Part shown: piece by piece, positions 1-10,050 of the stretch
How the letters are laid out: each line of letters opens with the position of its first letter
Position numbering within the stretch: position 1 is the stretch's first letter
NCBI GenBank assembly: GCA_964016985.1
Contig: OZ024821.1
Location: 11,582,620 to 11,646,619 of the forward strand
Length of the DNA stretch: 64,000 nucleotides
Source: Anodontia alba
Lineage: Eukaryota; Mollusca; Bivalvia; Lucinida; Lucinidae
Reading direction: 5' to 3'
Notes under the pieces: generated by a model
Told to the model about the DNA's origin: nothing
Seen by the model: only the letters and a program-made list of their open reading frames with translations
Databases searched by the model: none
Translations under genes and position numbers: made by a program

Positions 1-92
1 TTGTTCCTATTTCATGTATTTTTGTGATTACAAGAAGGTTTATGTCACAATACGTATGCTAATTCTATAGACTAATAAAGAACATGATGTGT

Positions 93-163
93 GTGTGTTT
101 TTTTTTTGTTTTTGTTTTTTTGTTTTTTTTGTTTTTTTTTTTTTTTTGGTTTTTTTTTTTTAA
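93..163. repeat. T-rich low-complexity tract
   Basis: The stretch is nearly pure T with a few G interruptions. The apparent phenylalanine-rich reading frame across it is an artefact of the tract. Confidence 0.9.
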
Positions 164-210
164 CTTGGCGTATCAGAACACTTCTAATTATTTCTATGTA
201 GAATATTCGG

Positions 211-441
211 GCCACAACGTAAGAAAACGTACCTTCAGATATCTGCGCCCAGCGAAAATTCTGATCAGACTGCGCATTCGCGCAGTCTGATCAGAATCTT
301 CACTGGGCGCATTTTGGATATCCAAGGATGTAGAGTTCTTTCATGCGGAGAGCGAAGACTCTAATCAGACTATGCAAATGCGCTGGTTAATCCTAATTCC
401 CGCTGTGCGCACATGAAGGTATACTTTCTGACGTTGAAGCT
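211..441. mobile_element. Family B foldback MITE
   Basis: The ends are imperfect inverted repeats around CAACGTNAGAAAACGTACCTT. Inside, 252-300 forms a strong hairpin around TCTGATCAGACTGCGCATTCG, and a weaker CAGACT/GCGC hairpin follows. The same plan recurs at 11405-11605, 20164-20392, 51805-52010 and 63030-63240. Confidence 0.7.
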
Positions 442-462
442 CATATATTCTGCATCAAATTA

Positions 463-730
463 CATCAGGAAAATATGCCTATATAATTTTGACCCCTTAA
501 ACCCCACTTTTATATAATAAAACTGGGGTTTACAGGGTCATACATTATTTCTATTTCTATTCAAAAACATAGATTGTGGGTACTCGTTAGAACCGCCTCG
601 GTGAGGCGGTTCTACCGAATACCTACAATCTATGTTTTTTAGCAGAAATATGAAAAGTTTTTTATCTGGAAATTTTCAGTTTTTGGAGGTGAAATTTTCT
701 ATATATTTGAATAGGCGTGTTTTCGTAATG
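463..730 (+). mobile_element. Family A foldback MITE, copy A1
   Basis: This copy starts with a degraded CATCA(C)GAAAA terminus, carries the AAACCCCACTTTTATATA...TGGGGTTT arm, the central hairpin beginning ACATAGATTGTGGGTACTCG, and ends GGCGTGTTTTCGTAATG. The central hairpin has a few arm mismatches. No coding capacity. Confidence 0.85.
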
Positions 731-1409
731 AAATCAAAACAACAGTCGCTGGAGAATCAGTTCGGAACAAAGTATTCTTCCTATGATGTTTGTAACATCC
801 AAAGTAACTCAGTTATCGACCTATAAGTCCTAATATCAGAACTGAGTCAATTACCCTAAATATTCAGAAAGACAGACCTCAGAAAAATGTAGACCCAGAT
901 CAGACGACATCCATCTGGCAGATTTAGACACATCAACGGGTGATAAAATGGACGTTCAAAGTTTAGGACAAGTATGGCAAGAGGATCAGGTGTCCAAGTA
1001 TCTAAATTTTAGTGAACGCGGCATGTTTGCATCAGTCTATGATGCACAAATTCTGATCAGATTGAGCCGTCGCTATTATATTCCGGAATATGCAATTATC
1101 GTGTAAAATAACAGTATCATGTTAATGCACCAGTCATTGGATGTCCCGGACTCTACTTGGCCAGGAGAGAACAGGGCTTCTAACTTTTCAGTTTGCAAAG
1201 CTCTGCACTACGGGGCAAAATTCATGATAAAATCTCTGCTAAAAGCCCCTGTCCGCCTGGGGTAACAGAGAATGAAGAAGAACAAGCTGGACCATTTAGA
1301 TAAACTTTCTTACCTGTAGCAATAAAATAATATTTTTCAACTTCCTTTCGATTTTGCTCTTGCACGCCATTATGGAGAAACGAAATTTGGGTTCTCGCGA
1401 GAAGGTAAT
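731..1409. other. Unannotated part of the left G8 gene region
   Basis: I see no gene here. Short degraded pieces of the AGACCCAGATCAGAC repeat (family C/B) occur near 890-935 and 1035-1075. The fourth exon of the left CEMIP-like gene could lie here or beyond the left edge, but I could not recognise it. Confidence 0.4.
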
Positions 1410-1685
1410 CATCACGAAAACATACCTATGTCATTTTGACCCCTTCCACCCCACTTTTATATAGTAAAACTGAGGTTTACAGTATACATTATTTTTCTTA
1501 TTTCTGCTTAAAAACATACATTGTGGGTACTCGTTAGAACCTCCTCGGAGAGGCGGTTCTAACGAGTACCCACAATATATGTTTTGAGCAGAAATATGAA
1601 AACAATATCAGAATTTTTATCTGAAAATTTTCAGTTTTTGGTGATGAAATTTTCAATATATTTGAAAAAGCGTGTTTTCGTAATG
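1410..1685 (+). mobile_element. Family A foldback MITE, copy A2
   Basis: The copy has terminus CATCACGAAAACAT, the GGGGTTT hairpin arm, the central ACATACATTGTGGGTACTCG palindrome with tip CCTCGGAGAGG, and end GTGTTTTCGTAATG. It lies about 90 bp from exon 3 of the minus-strand G8 gene. Confidence 0.85.
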
Positions 1686-1774
1686 TATAGGTGAATATTT
1701 AACTACGGACTTTTCTGTTGTCCGTTGAAAATACAATCACTACAGATAAAATGTTGTTAAGTCAAAGAACCTAC

Positions 1775-1844
1775 CCGTTAGTCTGATGTTGACTTTATTC
1801 TGGAATCTACAATGCTCGCTACCAATAACGAGACTTCCCGAATC
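1775..1844 (-). CDS. CEMIP-like G8-domain protein (left copy), exon 3
   Basis: This 70-nt exon continues the minus-strand gene from exon 2 at 2628-2786. On the minus strand it follows a TATATTACAG acceptor and ends at a GTAGGT donor. It enters in phase 0 and leaves one base over, exactly as its partner at 62869-62938. It encodes the end of the G8 domain; the block GSEHCRFQNKVNIRLTG matches GSEGCRFQNNVNIRLTG of the right copy (18 of 24 residues identical by hand count). In vertebrate CEMIP the same place holds a Cys-x-Phe-Gln segment. The gene runs off the left edge, so the GG and beta-helix regions are not seen. A family A element begins about 34 bp upstream in the intron. Confidence 0.85.
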
Positions 1845-1877
1845 CTGTAATATACACAGAGAGATGGTTGCGAAAAA

Positions 1878-2161
1878 CATAACTAAAACATGCCTATTCA
1901 AATATACTGAAATTTTTACCACCAAAAAGTGAAAATTTTCAGATGAAAAAATTCTGATATTTGTTCATATTTCTGCTCATAAACATAGATTGTGGGTACT
2001 CGATAGAACCGCCTTGATGCGGCGGTTCCAATGAGTACCCACAATCTATGTTTTTCTGAGCAGAAATAAGAAAAATAATGTATATCCCTGTAAACCCCAG
2101 TTTTACTATATAAAAATGGAGTTGATGGGGGTCAAAATTATATAGACGCGTTTTCGTGACG
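1878..2161 (-). mobile_element. Family A foldback MITE, copy A3
   Basis: This is a reverse-orientation copy, with a degraded left terminus (CATAACTAAAACATGCC), central hairpin tip GCCTTGATGCGGC and right part TATAGACGCGTTTTCGTGA. It lies in intron 2 of the minus-strand G8 gene, close to the exon 3 acceptor. Confidence 0.85.
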
Positions 2162-2321
2162 AGGGGAAGTTGAGCAAGACAGGCTCACTGGTCATCAGCG
2201 GATCAACAGATAAAAACATTTGGCGAAAACATATGCTAGTCTACCAAAATTAATAAATGAATAAATACCTACTATGACTGTTTATGTAAGACTTTGTTTT
2301 AACCCCCAAAAACGCTTAGAA

Positions 2322-2494
2322 AGCTTGTAGCAGACAACATTCTGACTGATTTGGTTATTTTTTTCTGAGAAAATAAAACTTGGCACTTATGCCAATCGTC
2401 TCTCCTAGCGGAGGATTCATATGAAATTTCAAGCTTATTTTCTCTGAAGAAAAAAAAATATTTCAAAGTGTCGTCTACTGTAGTTGTGTTGGCT
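2322..2494. mobile_element. Family D palindromic element (AGCAGACGACA type)
   Basis: The outer arms read GTAGCAGACAACA and TGTCGTCTACTG. Inner arms around TTTTCTGAGAAAATAA / TTATTTTCTCTGAA flank a short CCAATCGTCTCTCCTAGCGG centre. The same design recurs at 21440-21690, 23480-23700, 24050-24175 and 61380-61530. Confidence 0.6.
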
Positions 2495-2627
2495 ATTTAA
2501 GGATTAATATGTTTTTTTTTTGTTGTTGTTGTTTTTGTATGTGTTTTGCTTTTCCTCTATTTCTTTTTTTTTTTTTTTTTTTTTTTTTGTTATTATTGCT
2601 TTTAAAAACTTATCAAAATGCAATTAC

Positions 2628-2786
2628 CTTAACCAAAATTCCATCCGCAGTTATAGTAATATCTCCGATGTCATCACTGAAAACTAGACGTCCGCTGCCG
2701 ACTACATTTAGTTCAGACACCGTTACTGACGGCACGTCTAATAATATCGCTCTTCCTATGCTAACAGCTGAGCCTGATACTGGAAC
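2628..2786 (-). CDS. CEMIP-like G8-domain protein (left copy), exon 2
   Basis: This 159-nt (53-codon) exon carries the core of the G8 domain on the minus strand. The acceptor is TTTCCAG and the donor GTAATT, both phase 0. The translation has the G8 hallmarks: a valine/isoleucine strand pattern, then GSGRLVFSDD and GDITITADGILVK near the end. Compared with the right paralogue exon at 59753-59911, length and phase are identical and 34 of 53 residues match by hand count. The G8 fold occurs in CEMIP, CEMIP2/TMEM2 and fibrocystins. CEMIP-type is preferred because of the following exons and the short secreted N-terminus. A frame on the opposite strand (2509-2808) is a shadow. Confidence 0.88.
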
Positions 2787-3195
2787 CTGGAAACGAGATA
2801 GAGATTAATATTCAGACATCTTCATTCCTGCCCATACTTACCCTAAGAACTAAACAAATAAAAATCTACAAAGGTTGTTCTTGGAAACAAAGAACTCATG
2901 AAAGAACAAAAGTTCGAGTCTCGGTCTAATCAAGACTCTTCATAAGAATACTTTACTAGTCTTTATATGACTTATTTGCTGTTTGTAGGGTTGCATACGC
3001 CCTACCCACCCTAGCATCCACATAAGCGGTACTTGAAATCCCAGATAACTAGAATAGTCTCAATGATCCAAATGAAAATATTATTAACAACTAATATCTG
3101 TAAAAAGAAAAACAAGAAAAAAAAACAGATACACGACGTAGGAACGAAAGTATTTTTACATATTTATAACAATGAAAAAGGGGAACGGGACAGAT

Positions 3196-3238
<43 letters not shown>

Positions 3239-3290
3239 TGGGTTTCGAACCCGCGACCTTCCGCGTGGTCCCAGTGCCACCCGAAAAATA
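3196..3290 (-). repeat. tRNA-type SINE fragment with A-tract
   Basis: A run of about 34 A is followed by sequence which, on the minus strand, contains GCGGGTTCGAAACCC, a B-box-like TFIIIB/C site of the kind found in tRNA-derived SINEs. No matching A box or full cloverleaf is present, so this is a remnant. It lies inside intron 1 of the left G8 gene. Confidence 0.5.
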
Positions 3291-3680
3291 ATAAATAATT
3301 ATATATTGCTAAGCAGCTACAGTTTTCTACAGCTAAAAATAATATAACTCAATAATGTGCGTATGGAAGGACAAAGAGTACAGTATCGTTCAAAAAGAAT
3401 TATAAGTATCCTGTTTTTATTTTTTAGTATTTTCATGTTTAGGTTTGTCCTAACCTCGCAGTTTTACCGTGATCTTGAAAACACTTTTCAAAGCATAATG
3501 TACAATGACTAAGATGGCGTGCCCTTTTACGGTAATAACAGAAAAGGTCGTTGTGCAGATTCTTTTCGATTGTATGGCATATTCGTGATTTCATACAGCT
3601 GCTGAAGACGATGAGCTTAAACGACTACGTCAAAAATCTTCACTACAATGAAGTCTTCTTTACTATGATTTACGTGTTTA

Positions 3681-3956
3681 CATCACAAAAACATACCTAT
3701 ATAATTTTGACCCCCTTAAACCCCACTTTTATATAGTAAAACTGGGGTTTACAGGAGTATATATTATTTTTCTTATTTTTGCTCATAAACATAGATTGTG
3801 GGTACTCGTTAGAACCGCCTCGCCGGGGCGGTTCTAACGAGTATCCACAATCTATGTTTTGAGCAGAAATATGAAAATATCAATTTCTTATGCGAAAATG
3901 TTCAGTTTTTGGAGGTGAAATTTTCTGTATATTTGAATAGGCGTGTTTTCGTAATG
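3681..3956 (+). mobile_element. Family A foldback MITE, copy A4
   Basis: The copy has terminus CATCACAAAAACATACC, the AAACCCCAC...GGGGTTT arm, a central hairpin with tip GCCTCGCCGGGGC, and end GGCGTGTTTTCGTAATG. Confidence 0.9.
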
Positions 3957-3972
3957 AAAAATCAAAATAAAT

Positions 3973-4050
3973 GCGTAGCAAACAGTATAGACACACATCA
4001 GACACCGCGTTCTGTGGCGTCTGATCTGGGTCCACTCTGTTTGTTCAATC
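3973..4050. repeat. Family C hairpin repeat
   Basis: The repeat is a diverged form of GCAAACAGTGTAGACCCAGA...GGCGTCTGATCTGGGTC...TGTTTG. The palindromic core here is ACACCGCGTTCTGTGGCGT. Family C occurs at least nine times in the window. Confidence 0.65.
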
Positions 4051-4309
4051 CTGTTTGTACGAAAACGTATGGTAAATATGGTATCCCATAACCACCAAAA
4101 TAGTATATGTGGTGTACAGGAAGTGCCACAATCACAGAACATAGCCCATCAATAACGTGAAGGGGAGCCCATCAATAACGCCAGGAGGAAGGGCAAAAAC
4201 TATGACGAACTGCACACACGTAACACAAACATCGAAATACAAACTAATCATCTCTGTCCTTCTCATATCGATAATCATAAATTCAGACAGGACCCGCCAT
4301 ACATTAACT

Positions 4310-4512
4310 CTTTCACTGCCATAGGCGATAGTAATAGGCTTTTGCAAACAGCATAGATCTAGATGAGACATAATGAGCCGTCGTATCTGGATCTACGCTG
4401 TTTGACGTTCAGTCTTTCAACTTTACATATTAACTTCTTTCATAGCAATAGTTTGTTTAAAAAAAACAACAGACGACAAATGTCGTCTGAAATTTGGCAG
4501 CGAAAGAGTTAA
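4310..4512. mobile_element. Palindromic repeat containing family C/D pieces
   Basis: The stretch runs from TTAACTCTTTCACTGCC to GGCAGCGAAAGAGTTAA, which are inverted copies of each other (TTAACTCTTTC.CTGCC). The interior has a CAAACAGCATAGATC.../...GATCTACGCTGTTTG pair and an ACAGACGACAAATGTCGTCTG hairpin. Confidence 0.6.
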
Positions 4513-4568
4513 ACAGGACCAAACAAGGAGAAAAAAAAAACAAAAAAAACATAACAAGCAGCCACAAA

Positions 4569-4667
4569 GCCAAACAAAGACTGCGCAACACAACAGAAAC
4601 AATGACGAATTTCAGTATCCTCAGATCCCGGAGAACTTGTATGTAAAGACTGCGGAAGTGCAACGAG

Positions 4668-4700
<33 letters not shown>

Positions 4701-4990
4701 GGACCGAATCCGACATATCATTCAAAGAATTCTATTACTGCATAAAAAGCAGTGGCGCACATTATTAACAGCCGTGCATTAACCGGCCAAAAGCCAAACA
4801 AAGACCGCGCAACACAACAGAAAAAATGACGAATTTCAGTATCCTCAGATTCCGGAGAACTTGTATGTAAAGACTGCGGAAATGCAACGAGGTAAAAAAA
4901 CAAAACAAAAAAAAAAAACAAAAAAAAAACGGACCGAATCCGTAATATCATTCAAAGACACATTTTTAACAGTCGTGTATTAACAAGGCT
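4569..4990. repeat. Tandem duplication of about 224 bp
   Basis: Two direct copies (4569-4792 and 4793 to about 4990) share GCCAAACAAAGAC, GACGAATTTCAGTATCCTCA and CGGACCGAATCCG. Each carries a long A-rich run in the middle (4671-4699 and 4894-4929). No open gene is seen. Confidence 0.75.
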
Positions 4991-5217
4991 ATTAATTCAT
5001 GCGCTGTTACGTAATGCACGGCTACGCAACTTTCAATATGCTCGTACCGGGGCCACAGAATTGCTGCCGTCACGAGATGTGTACTGCCCTGCCCTAGAAC
5101 GAGTATAGTCCGTGGAAATAGCGTTCGCGCGACATCGGTGAAAAGGCGAAACAATTTAGTGCTAGAAAATAACGCGAAATGTAGCAAATGTTTTCAGTTT
5201 ATATGCAATAACAGCGA

Positions 5218-5357
5218 TCAAACATGGTTTTTCAATGCATTAACATTCGCTAGGTCCCTTGGGAGGTGTTGAAAACCGAGGCCTTTTCGGCCTCGGTTTT
5301 CAACACCTCCCACGGGATCTGGAGAATGTTAATGCATGAAAGAAAAACCATGTTTGA
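5218..5357. repeat. Long near-perfect hairpin
   Basis: Arms TCAAACATGGTTTTTC / GAAAAACCATGTTTGA and GGGAGGTGTTGAAAACCGAG / CTCGGTTTTCAACACCTCCC flank a tiny GCCTTTTCGGC centre. This is a foldback element with very little loop; no related copy was seen in the window. Confidence 0.8.
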
Positions 5358-5403
5358 CCCTTATAGTATAACACTGCTCCATGACACTCATTTTTGGTGA
5401 GCG

Positions 5404-5475
5404 TAATGGCTCGGTGGTGTTCTCTGAATGGCTAGGCGCTGTGGCCGCAATCGGCGTGGGTTCGAAACTTTGTTA
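5404..5475 (+). repeat. Possible tRNA-like SINE fragment
   Basis: An A-box-like TGGCTCGGTGGTGTTC and a B-box-like GTGGGTTCGAAAC lie about 35 bp apart. The stems do not form a convincing tRNA, so I regard this as a degraded SINE head, not a gene. Confidence 0.3.
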
Positions 5476-5648
5476 AACAGTAATCCATCACGTTTCTCCA
5501 TATACACGTACATATTTAGGGGTGGGAGAGTTCTTCCTTGTTATGTGAAAGGTTTTAGTTTTGCTAACATGCAAAGGACATACATTTAGATAGACAACCG
5601 TTTCTGCACAAGTTGTGGTTATAACAATATAAATTAAAGCTATTTTAC

Positions 5649-5777
5649 CTGCCCAGTGGGCCAAGAAGCGGGATTGGACCATCTCTGCAACTGTTGATCG
5701 GTATGCGGACACGTAGAAGATGAGCCTCTCACACAATAACTCGCAAAAATAAATAGACCTGATATCCACAGCAACAT
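5649..5777 (-). CDS. CEMIP-like G8-domain protein (left copy), exon 1 with signal peptide
   Basis: This 129-nt first coding exon is on the minus strand; its frame is short and largely hidden by a different open frame. The ATG complements 5775-5777. It encodes 43 residues: a hydrophobic signal peptide (about residues 1-18, MLLWISGLFIFASYC...), then a cysteine-proline and the start of the G8 domain, TCPHTDQQLQRWSNPASW. This parallels ECPDNDPTLQRWSDLSSW at 54128-54295 and ECPDLEDDLQPWADPGTW at 58272-58394. The donor GTAAAA follows in phase 0, as in both right-hand first exons. It should splice over a 2.86-kb intron to exon 2 at 2628-2786. The product is probably secreted or a lumenal hyaluronan-related protein, by family analogy. 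Confidence 0.82.
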
Positions 5778-5815
5778 GGTGCCTCTTGTAAATTATTTTG
5801 AAAGTCTCTGCGACT

Positions 5816-5823
5816 TATATATT
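5816..5823 (-). promoter_or_regulatory. Possible TATA box of the left G8 gene
   Basis: On the minus strand TATATAAG lies about 40 bp before the ATG of exon 1, with a CACGTG E-box a little further upstream (about 5838-5843). Spacing would give a very short 5' leader. This is a motif match only. Confidence 0.3.
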
Positions 5824-6264
5824 AAGTTAGATTGTGTCACGTGTCATTCGTGAAAAGGAAAATTAAATTTAGGTACATATACGTATAAAACCTTGAAACT
5901 GAGCGACGTGCGCTTCAAATCATTCTAAACATGGTATAAAAATTCTAGATAGTCTAAATATTTTGTACTAAAATTCACAAACTCTGACCACGCGGCTCAA
6001 GCGTGCAGGCTGGTCTTAATAAGAGTATATCGCATATTGAAACGGTCCCTTTACGCTTGACATTGATTACTTATTAAGTGGTTGGTCACACTACTGAGTT
6101 TATAATTAAACAACTAATAAACGCTGGAGGGTGTATCCTCCTGTACCAACAATGCTTTTGACGTGTCTACGTTATTATACTGACATAATGTTTTTAGAAA
6201 GGTTCAGAAAGTCATCAACAATACTGTACCAAGAAAAAAAAATGAATACAACGTCCGGAAGTAG

Positions 6265-6535
6265 TTATACAAAAACACGCCTATTCAAATATATTGAAAA
6301 GTTCACCATCAGAAACTGAAAGTTTTCAAATAAACATTCTGATATTTTTTTTTTTATATTTCTGCTCAAAACATAGACTATTGGTACCCGTTAGAAGGCG
6401 TTTCTAACGAGTACCAACAATCTATGTTTCTGAGCAGAAATAAGAAAAATAATGAGTACCCGTGTAAAACCCCGTTTTACCATATAAAAGAGGGGTTTAA
6501 GGGGATCAAAATTATATAGGCATGTTTTCGTGATG
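6265..6535 (-). mobile_element. Family A foldback MITE, copy A5 (shortened hairpin tip)
   Basis: It begins TTATACAAAAACACGCC and ends GCATGTTTTCGTGATG. The central hairpin lost its GC-rich tip: the arms now meet around GTTAGAAGGCGTTTCTAAC. Confidence 0.85.
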
Positions 6536-8159
6536 ATATGCGCACGTGTATGTGTACGTAGGAGGGGTGGAGGAGTGTGTGTGTTTGGGGGTGGGCGGCG
6601 GTTCTTCTTACGTGGTATACAATTGACAACTGATAAAAAAAAAGAATACAAAATAATTTGAAATCAGGTCTAAAATTTAAAAAAAAAAAACAATCTGAAA
6701 ATTCGGTTAATACTTTTGGCTTATAATTAAAATAATTATAAGTAAAACAGCTAAATTGCTCATCAGACAGCGGATTATAGCCCTAATTTGACGTTTTTGG
6801 GGTTAAATTTGAAAAAAAAAATGCAAAATAACATTTCCCATTGTGTTTTAATTAACAGAAAGGCAAGGTAAAATTAGAATCCCACATTTTAGTCCCGAGT
6901 TGACGTTTTGTTAATTTTGACACACACAAAATAAAAGGAAAAAAAATGCAAAATAACAGTTTTTTTTTTTTTTCTTTCTTTTTTTTTTTATTCAAAACTG
7001 ATCATAAAGTGTTTATATACTGACCACACAGCACGACCCGCATTGAAGTCATCCGAAAGGAGGACTTACGAGGAGTGTCCTTAATTCACCATGTCCGTCC
7101 GTAATCGTTTGTAAAAATCGTTATTAACTTTAAAACCGCATAGAATATTTCGATAATTTTTGGCATGTAGATACATATTCCGAATTTTAATATTATTCAC
7201 AGTGCATGGGACCCTTGTAGGGACAAATCTAAAATTTCTGAGGGGGTGGGGGAGGGGTCGATTAAATCAAATTACCATACTTACTCTACGTATTCGGACA
7301 GGCAGGCCTGAGCAAACAGTGTAAACCCCAAACGCGGTGTCTGTTTCAGGTCTACGCTGTTTGCCACACACCCAACAATTTTACACATATTTCACAGGTA
7401 GTAAAATAGACCTGTTGAAGGGAAGTATAAAGAGTATATATTTGTATTAATATTTAGATTGGATACGGTATCCCTAATTTATTCAAAATTTCCCATGAAA
7501 TTTTTAGTCAAAGGGGTGTTCTACTGAATACCCCGAACCCCTGCACTAGTAACTAATCCATGATCGGTCTAGCCCCCGTGGTTATAAAACTTTTTTTCAT
7601 GCTCAACTCAGCTGAGCATAAAATCATGAAATTTTCTCTGCTAATAGATATCAAAACGCCAAAAATAGAAAAAAAAATAAAGCTATGTTAGCAAGAAAGA
7701 ATTTGCAGTAACTGTTAGTAATTTGATATTTATTACATGTAGCTGAACAAATTTCATGCTAAGCTGAGTTGCGCATGAAAAAAAAAATAAAATAAAAAAA
7801 ATAAATGAATAAAAAAAATAAACCTTTCTTTTTTTTTTTAAAGGGTCTGGTTTCCTTTCTGGTATCCACTCGTTTCGGTCGGATTTATTGCAGCAGGCCA
7901 GCTATAATGATGCAATTTCCTGTCTATATACAGCAGGCAAACAACAGTGAAACAAACTGTATCAATATCGACACAATGCCGTGACATTGCTACGACGTTG
8001 GTAGGACGTTGTTTCATTGCTATCAGAAAACGGATTTTTCGTTTACTTTTCTTACGCTGACTATTTGAAACAATGCTTGTTATCTCATTTCAAATATTTT
8101 CACAAATTCAATAAATACTCAAGCAATCATTTCAGTAAATGATACTATGCCATTTAATG

Positions 8160-8160
<1 letters not shown>
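6536..8160. other. Intergenic stretch without a recognisable gene
   Basis: The region is AT-rich with A- and T-runs at 6680-6692 and 6960-6990. A degraded family C hairpin lies at about 7290-7372 (GGCCTGAGCAAACAGTGTA). Inverted arms TTCATGCTCAACTCAGCTGAG / CTAAGCTGAGTTGCGCATGA lie around 7597-7780. No long open frame is present. Confidence 0.6.

Positions 8161-8237
<77 letters not shown>
8161..8237. repeat. (CA)n microsatellite
   Basis: An uninterrupted CA dinucleotide run of about 75 bp ends about 30 bp before family A copy A6. Confidence 0.98.
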
Positions 8238-8265
8238 TTACTCATATGGACAGCGCCATTCACAA

Positions 8266-8544
8266 CATAACGAAAACATGCCTATATAATGTTAATCCCT
8301 TAAACCCCACTTTTATATAGCAAAACTGGGGTTTACAGGGCAATACATTATTTTTCTTATTTCTGCTCAAAAACATAGATTGTAGGTACTCGTTAGAACC
8401 GCCTCGCCGAGGGGTTCTAATGAGTACCCACAATCTGTGTTTTGAGCAGAAATATGAAAAAAATGTCAGAATTTTTATCTGAAAATTTTCATTTTTTGGT
8501 AGGTTAAATTTTCAGTATATTTGAATAGGCTTGTTTTCGTAATG
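8266..8544 (+). mobile_element. Family A foldback MITE, copy A6
   Basis: The terminus is CATAACGAAAACATGCC, the end is GGCTTGTTTTCGTAATG and the hairpin tip is GCCTCGCCGAGG with a small asymmetry. Confidence 0.88.
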
Positions 8545-8554
8545 ACGTGTCTTC

Positions 8555-8632
8555 GTGTATATGCGGATAGCGAAGGCCAGATCAGCCTGCGCATTCGCGA
8601 AGTCTGATCACGGCCTTCGCTTTCCGCAAACA
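8555..8632. repeat. Family B hairpin fragment
   Basis: GCGGATAGCGAAGGCCAGATC and its inverse CACGGCCTTCGCTTTCCGC flank a CTGCGCATTCGCGAAGTCTG centre. It directly abuts copy A6. Confidence 0.65.
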
Positions 8633-8874
8633 GAATCATTGGATACTATAGAATGTTTCAAAAGGGAGAAAATACCCGTATGAGACTTTCCAAATGTGCA
8701 GGATGATGTGAATCCACACATATTACGCATGCTCGAAGGCACTTTTTCGCTTAACGCGGCCCATACGTTTCTGTTACTCAAGGATAGGGACAAAGACACA
8801 TGTTTGTTACGGTCGTAGATAGGAATAGTCAAATTCCTTAAAATTTCAAATTTTCTGTTCTAGAAGGTATATAC

Positions 8875-8886
8875 GTCTCTCTCTGT

Positions 8887-8934
<48 letters not shown>

Positions 8935-8936
8935 GA
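8875..8936. repeat. (CT)n microsatellite
   Basis: A CT dinucleotide run with a few interruptions. Confidence 0.97.
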
Positions 8937-9078
8937 CTATATCTCCGCCGATTGCAGTCATAACATAAATAAAACATACAGCAAACATAATGACACTTTT
9001 TTTTGTACATTGCAGAACTTTGAATAAAACAATTTGATATTAGTAAAATCGTGTCCGATCTTACCAAATTAGGGCAGA

Positions 9079-9136
9079 TATTTATTTATTTTTTTTTTTA
9101 TTTATTTATTTTTTTTTTTTTTTTTTTTTTTTTTTC
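9079..9136. repeat. T-rich tract
   Basis: The tract is T-rich with ATTTATTT units and a long homopolymer. Frames across it are artefacts. Confidence 0.9.
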
Positions 9137-9241
9137 GTGTTTGGGCGAGCGCAGATTGCTTTGTCATGATGCAGAGGTTGATCTTAGCCCACACTGTTTG
9201 CAAATGACATTTTGTTGCGTTACGCACCACATTTTCAGGGC

Positions 9242-9508
9242 CATTACGAAAACACACCTATTCAAATATGTAAAAAATTTCACCTCCAAAAAACTGAAAA
9301 TATTTAGATAAAAATTCTGATATTTTTCATATTTCTGCTCAAAACATAGATTGTAAGGTACTCGTTAGAACCGCCCGAGGCGGTTCTAACGAGTACCCAC
9401 AATCTATGGTTTTGTGCAGAAAAAATGTATACCCCTGGAAACCCCAGTTTTACTATATAAAGGTGGGGTTTAAGGGGGTCAAATTTATATAGGCATGTTT
9501 TCGTGATG
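9242..9508 (-). mobile_element. Family A foldback MITE, copy A7
   Basis: The terminus is CATTACGAAAACACACC and the end GCATGTTTTCGTGATG. The hairpin tip is shortened to CCGCCCGAGGCGG. Confidence 0.9.
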
Positions 9509-9773
9509 GAAAGAAATAAGTTGTTCCAATTTAGTTATCTACAGTCGGTTCAAAAAGACACATAACGTCCATGTAATGTGTACTCTGTTAGGCTTCTCCA
9601 TGACATACGTCGGGTGATGTGTGACCAGGGACAGGTGAACTATGTTACTCGGGTGGTTCGTACGTTGAAGTTTGTATCAAAGGATGCCAGAATGTACCCG
9701 TAAACGTTTATGTGGACGTGTGAATGGTGCGTGAGTGAGAGCGAGAGAGAGGTGTCAGAGAGGAAGGAGGTCG

Positions 9774-10050
9774 CATTACGAAAACAAGCCTGTTCAAATA
9801 CACTGAAAATTTTACCACCAAAAAATGATAATTTTTCAGATAAAAATTCTGATATTTTTCATATTTCTGCTAAACATAGATTGTGGGTACTCCTTAGAAC
9901 CGCCTCGATGAGGCGGTTCATACGAGTACCCACAATCTATGTTTTTGAACAGAAATAAGAAAAATAATGTATACCCCTGTAAACCTCAGTTTTACTATAT
10001 AAAAGTGTGGTTTAAGGGGGTCAAAATTATATAGGTATGTTTTCGTGATG
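9774..10050 (-). mobile_element. Family A foldback MITE, copy A8
   Basis: The terminus is CATTACGAAAACAAGCC and the end GTATGTTTTCGTGATG, with central tip GCCTCGATGAGGC. It lies only 265 bp from copy A7, in the same orientation. Confidence 0.9.

Noticed and set aside
1..1774. Exon 4 of the left G8 gene
   Set aside because: I looked on the minus strand for a GEKF...KLxWT-type segment and did not find it; it may lie beyond the left edge.
2509..2808. 99-aa plus-strand frame
   Set aside because: Its 3' part is antisense to the conserved G8 exon at 2628-2786 and its 5' part is a poly-T tract.
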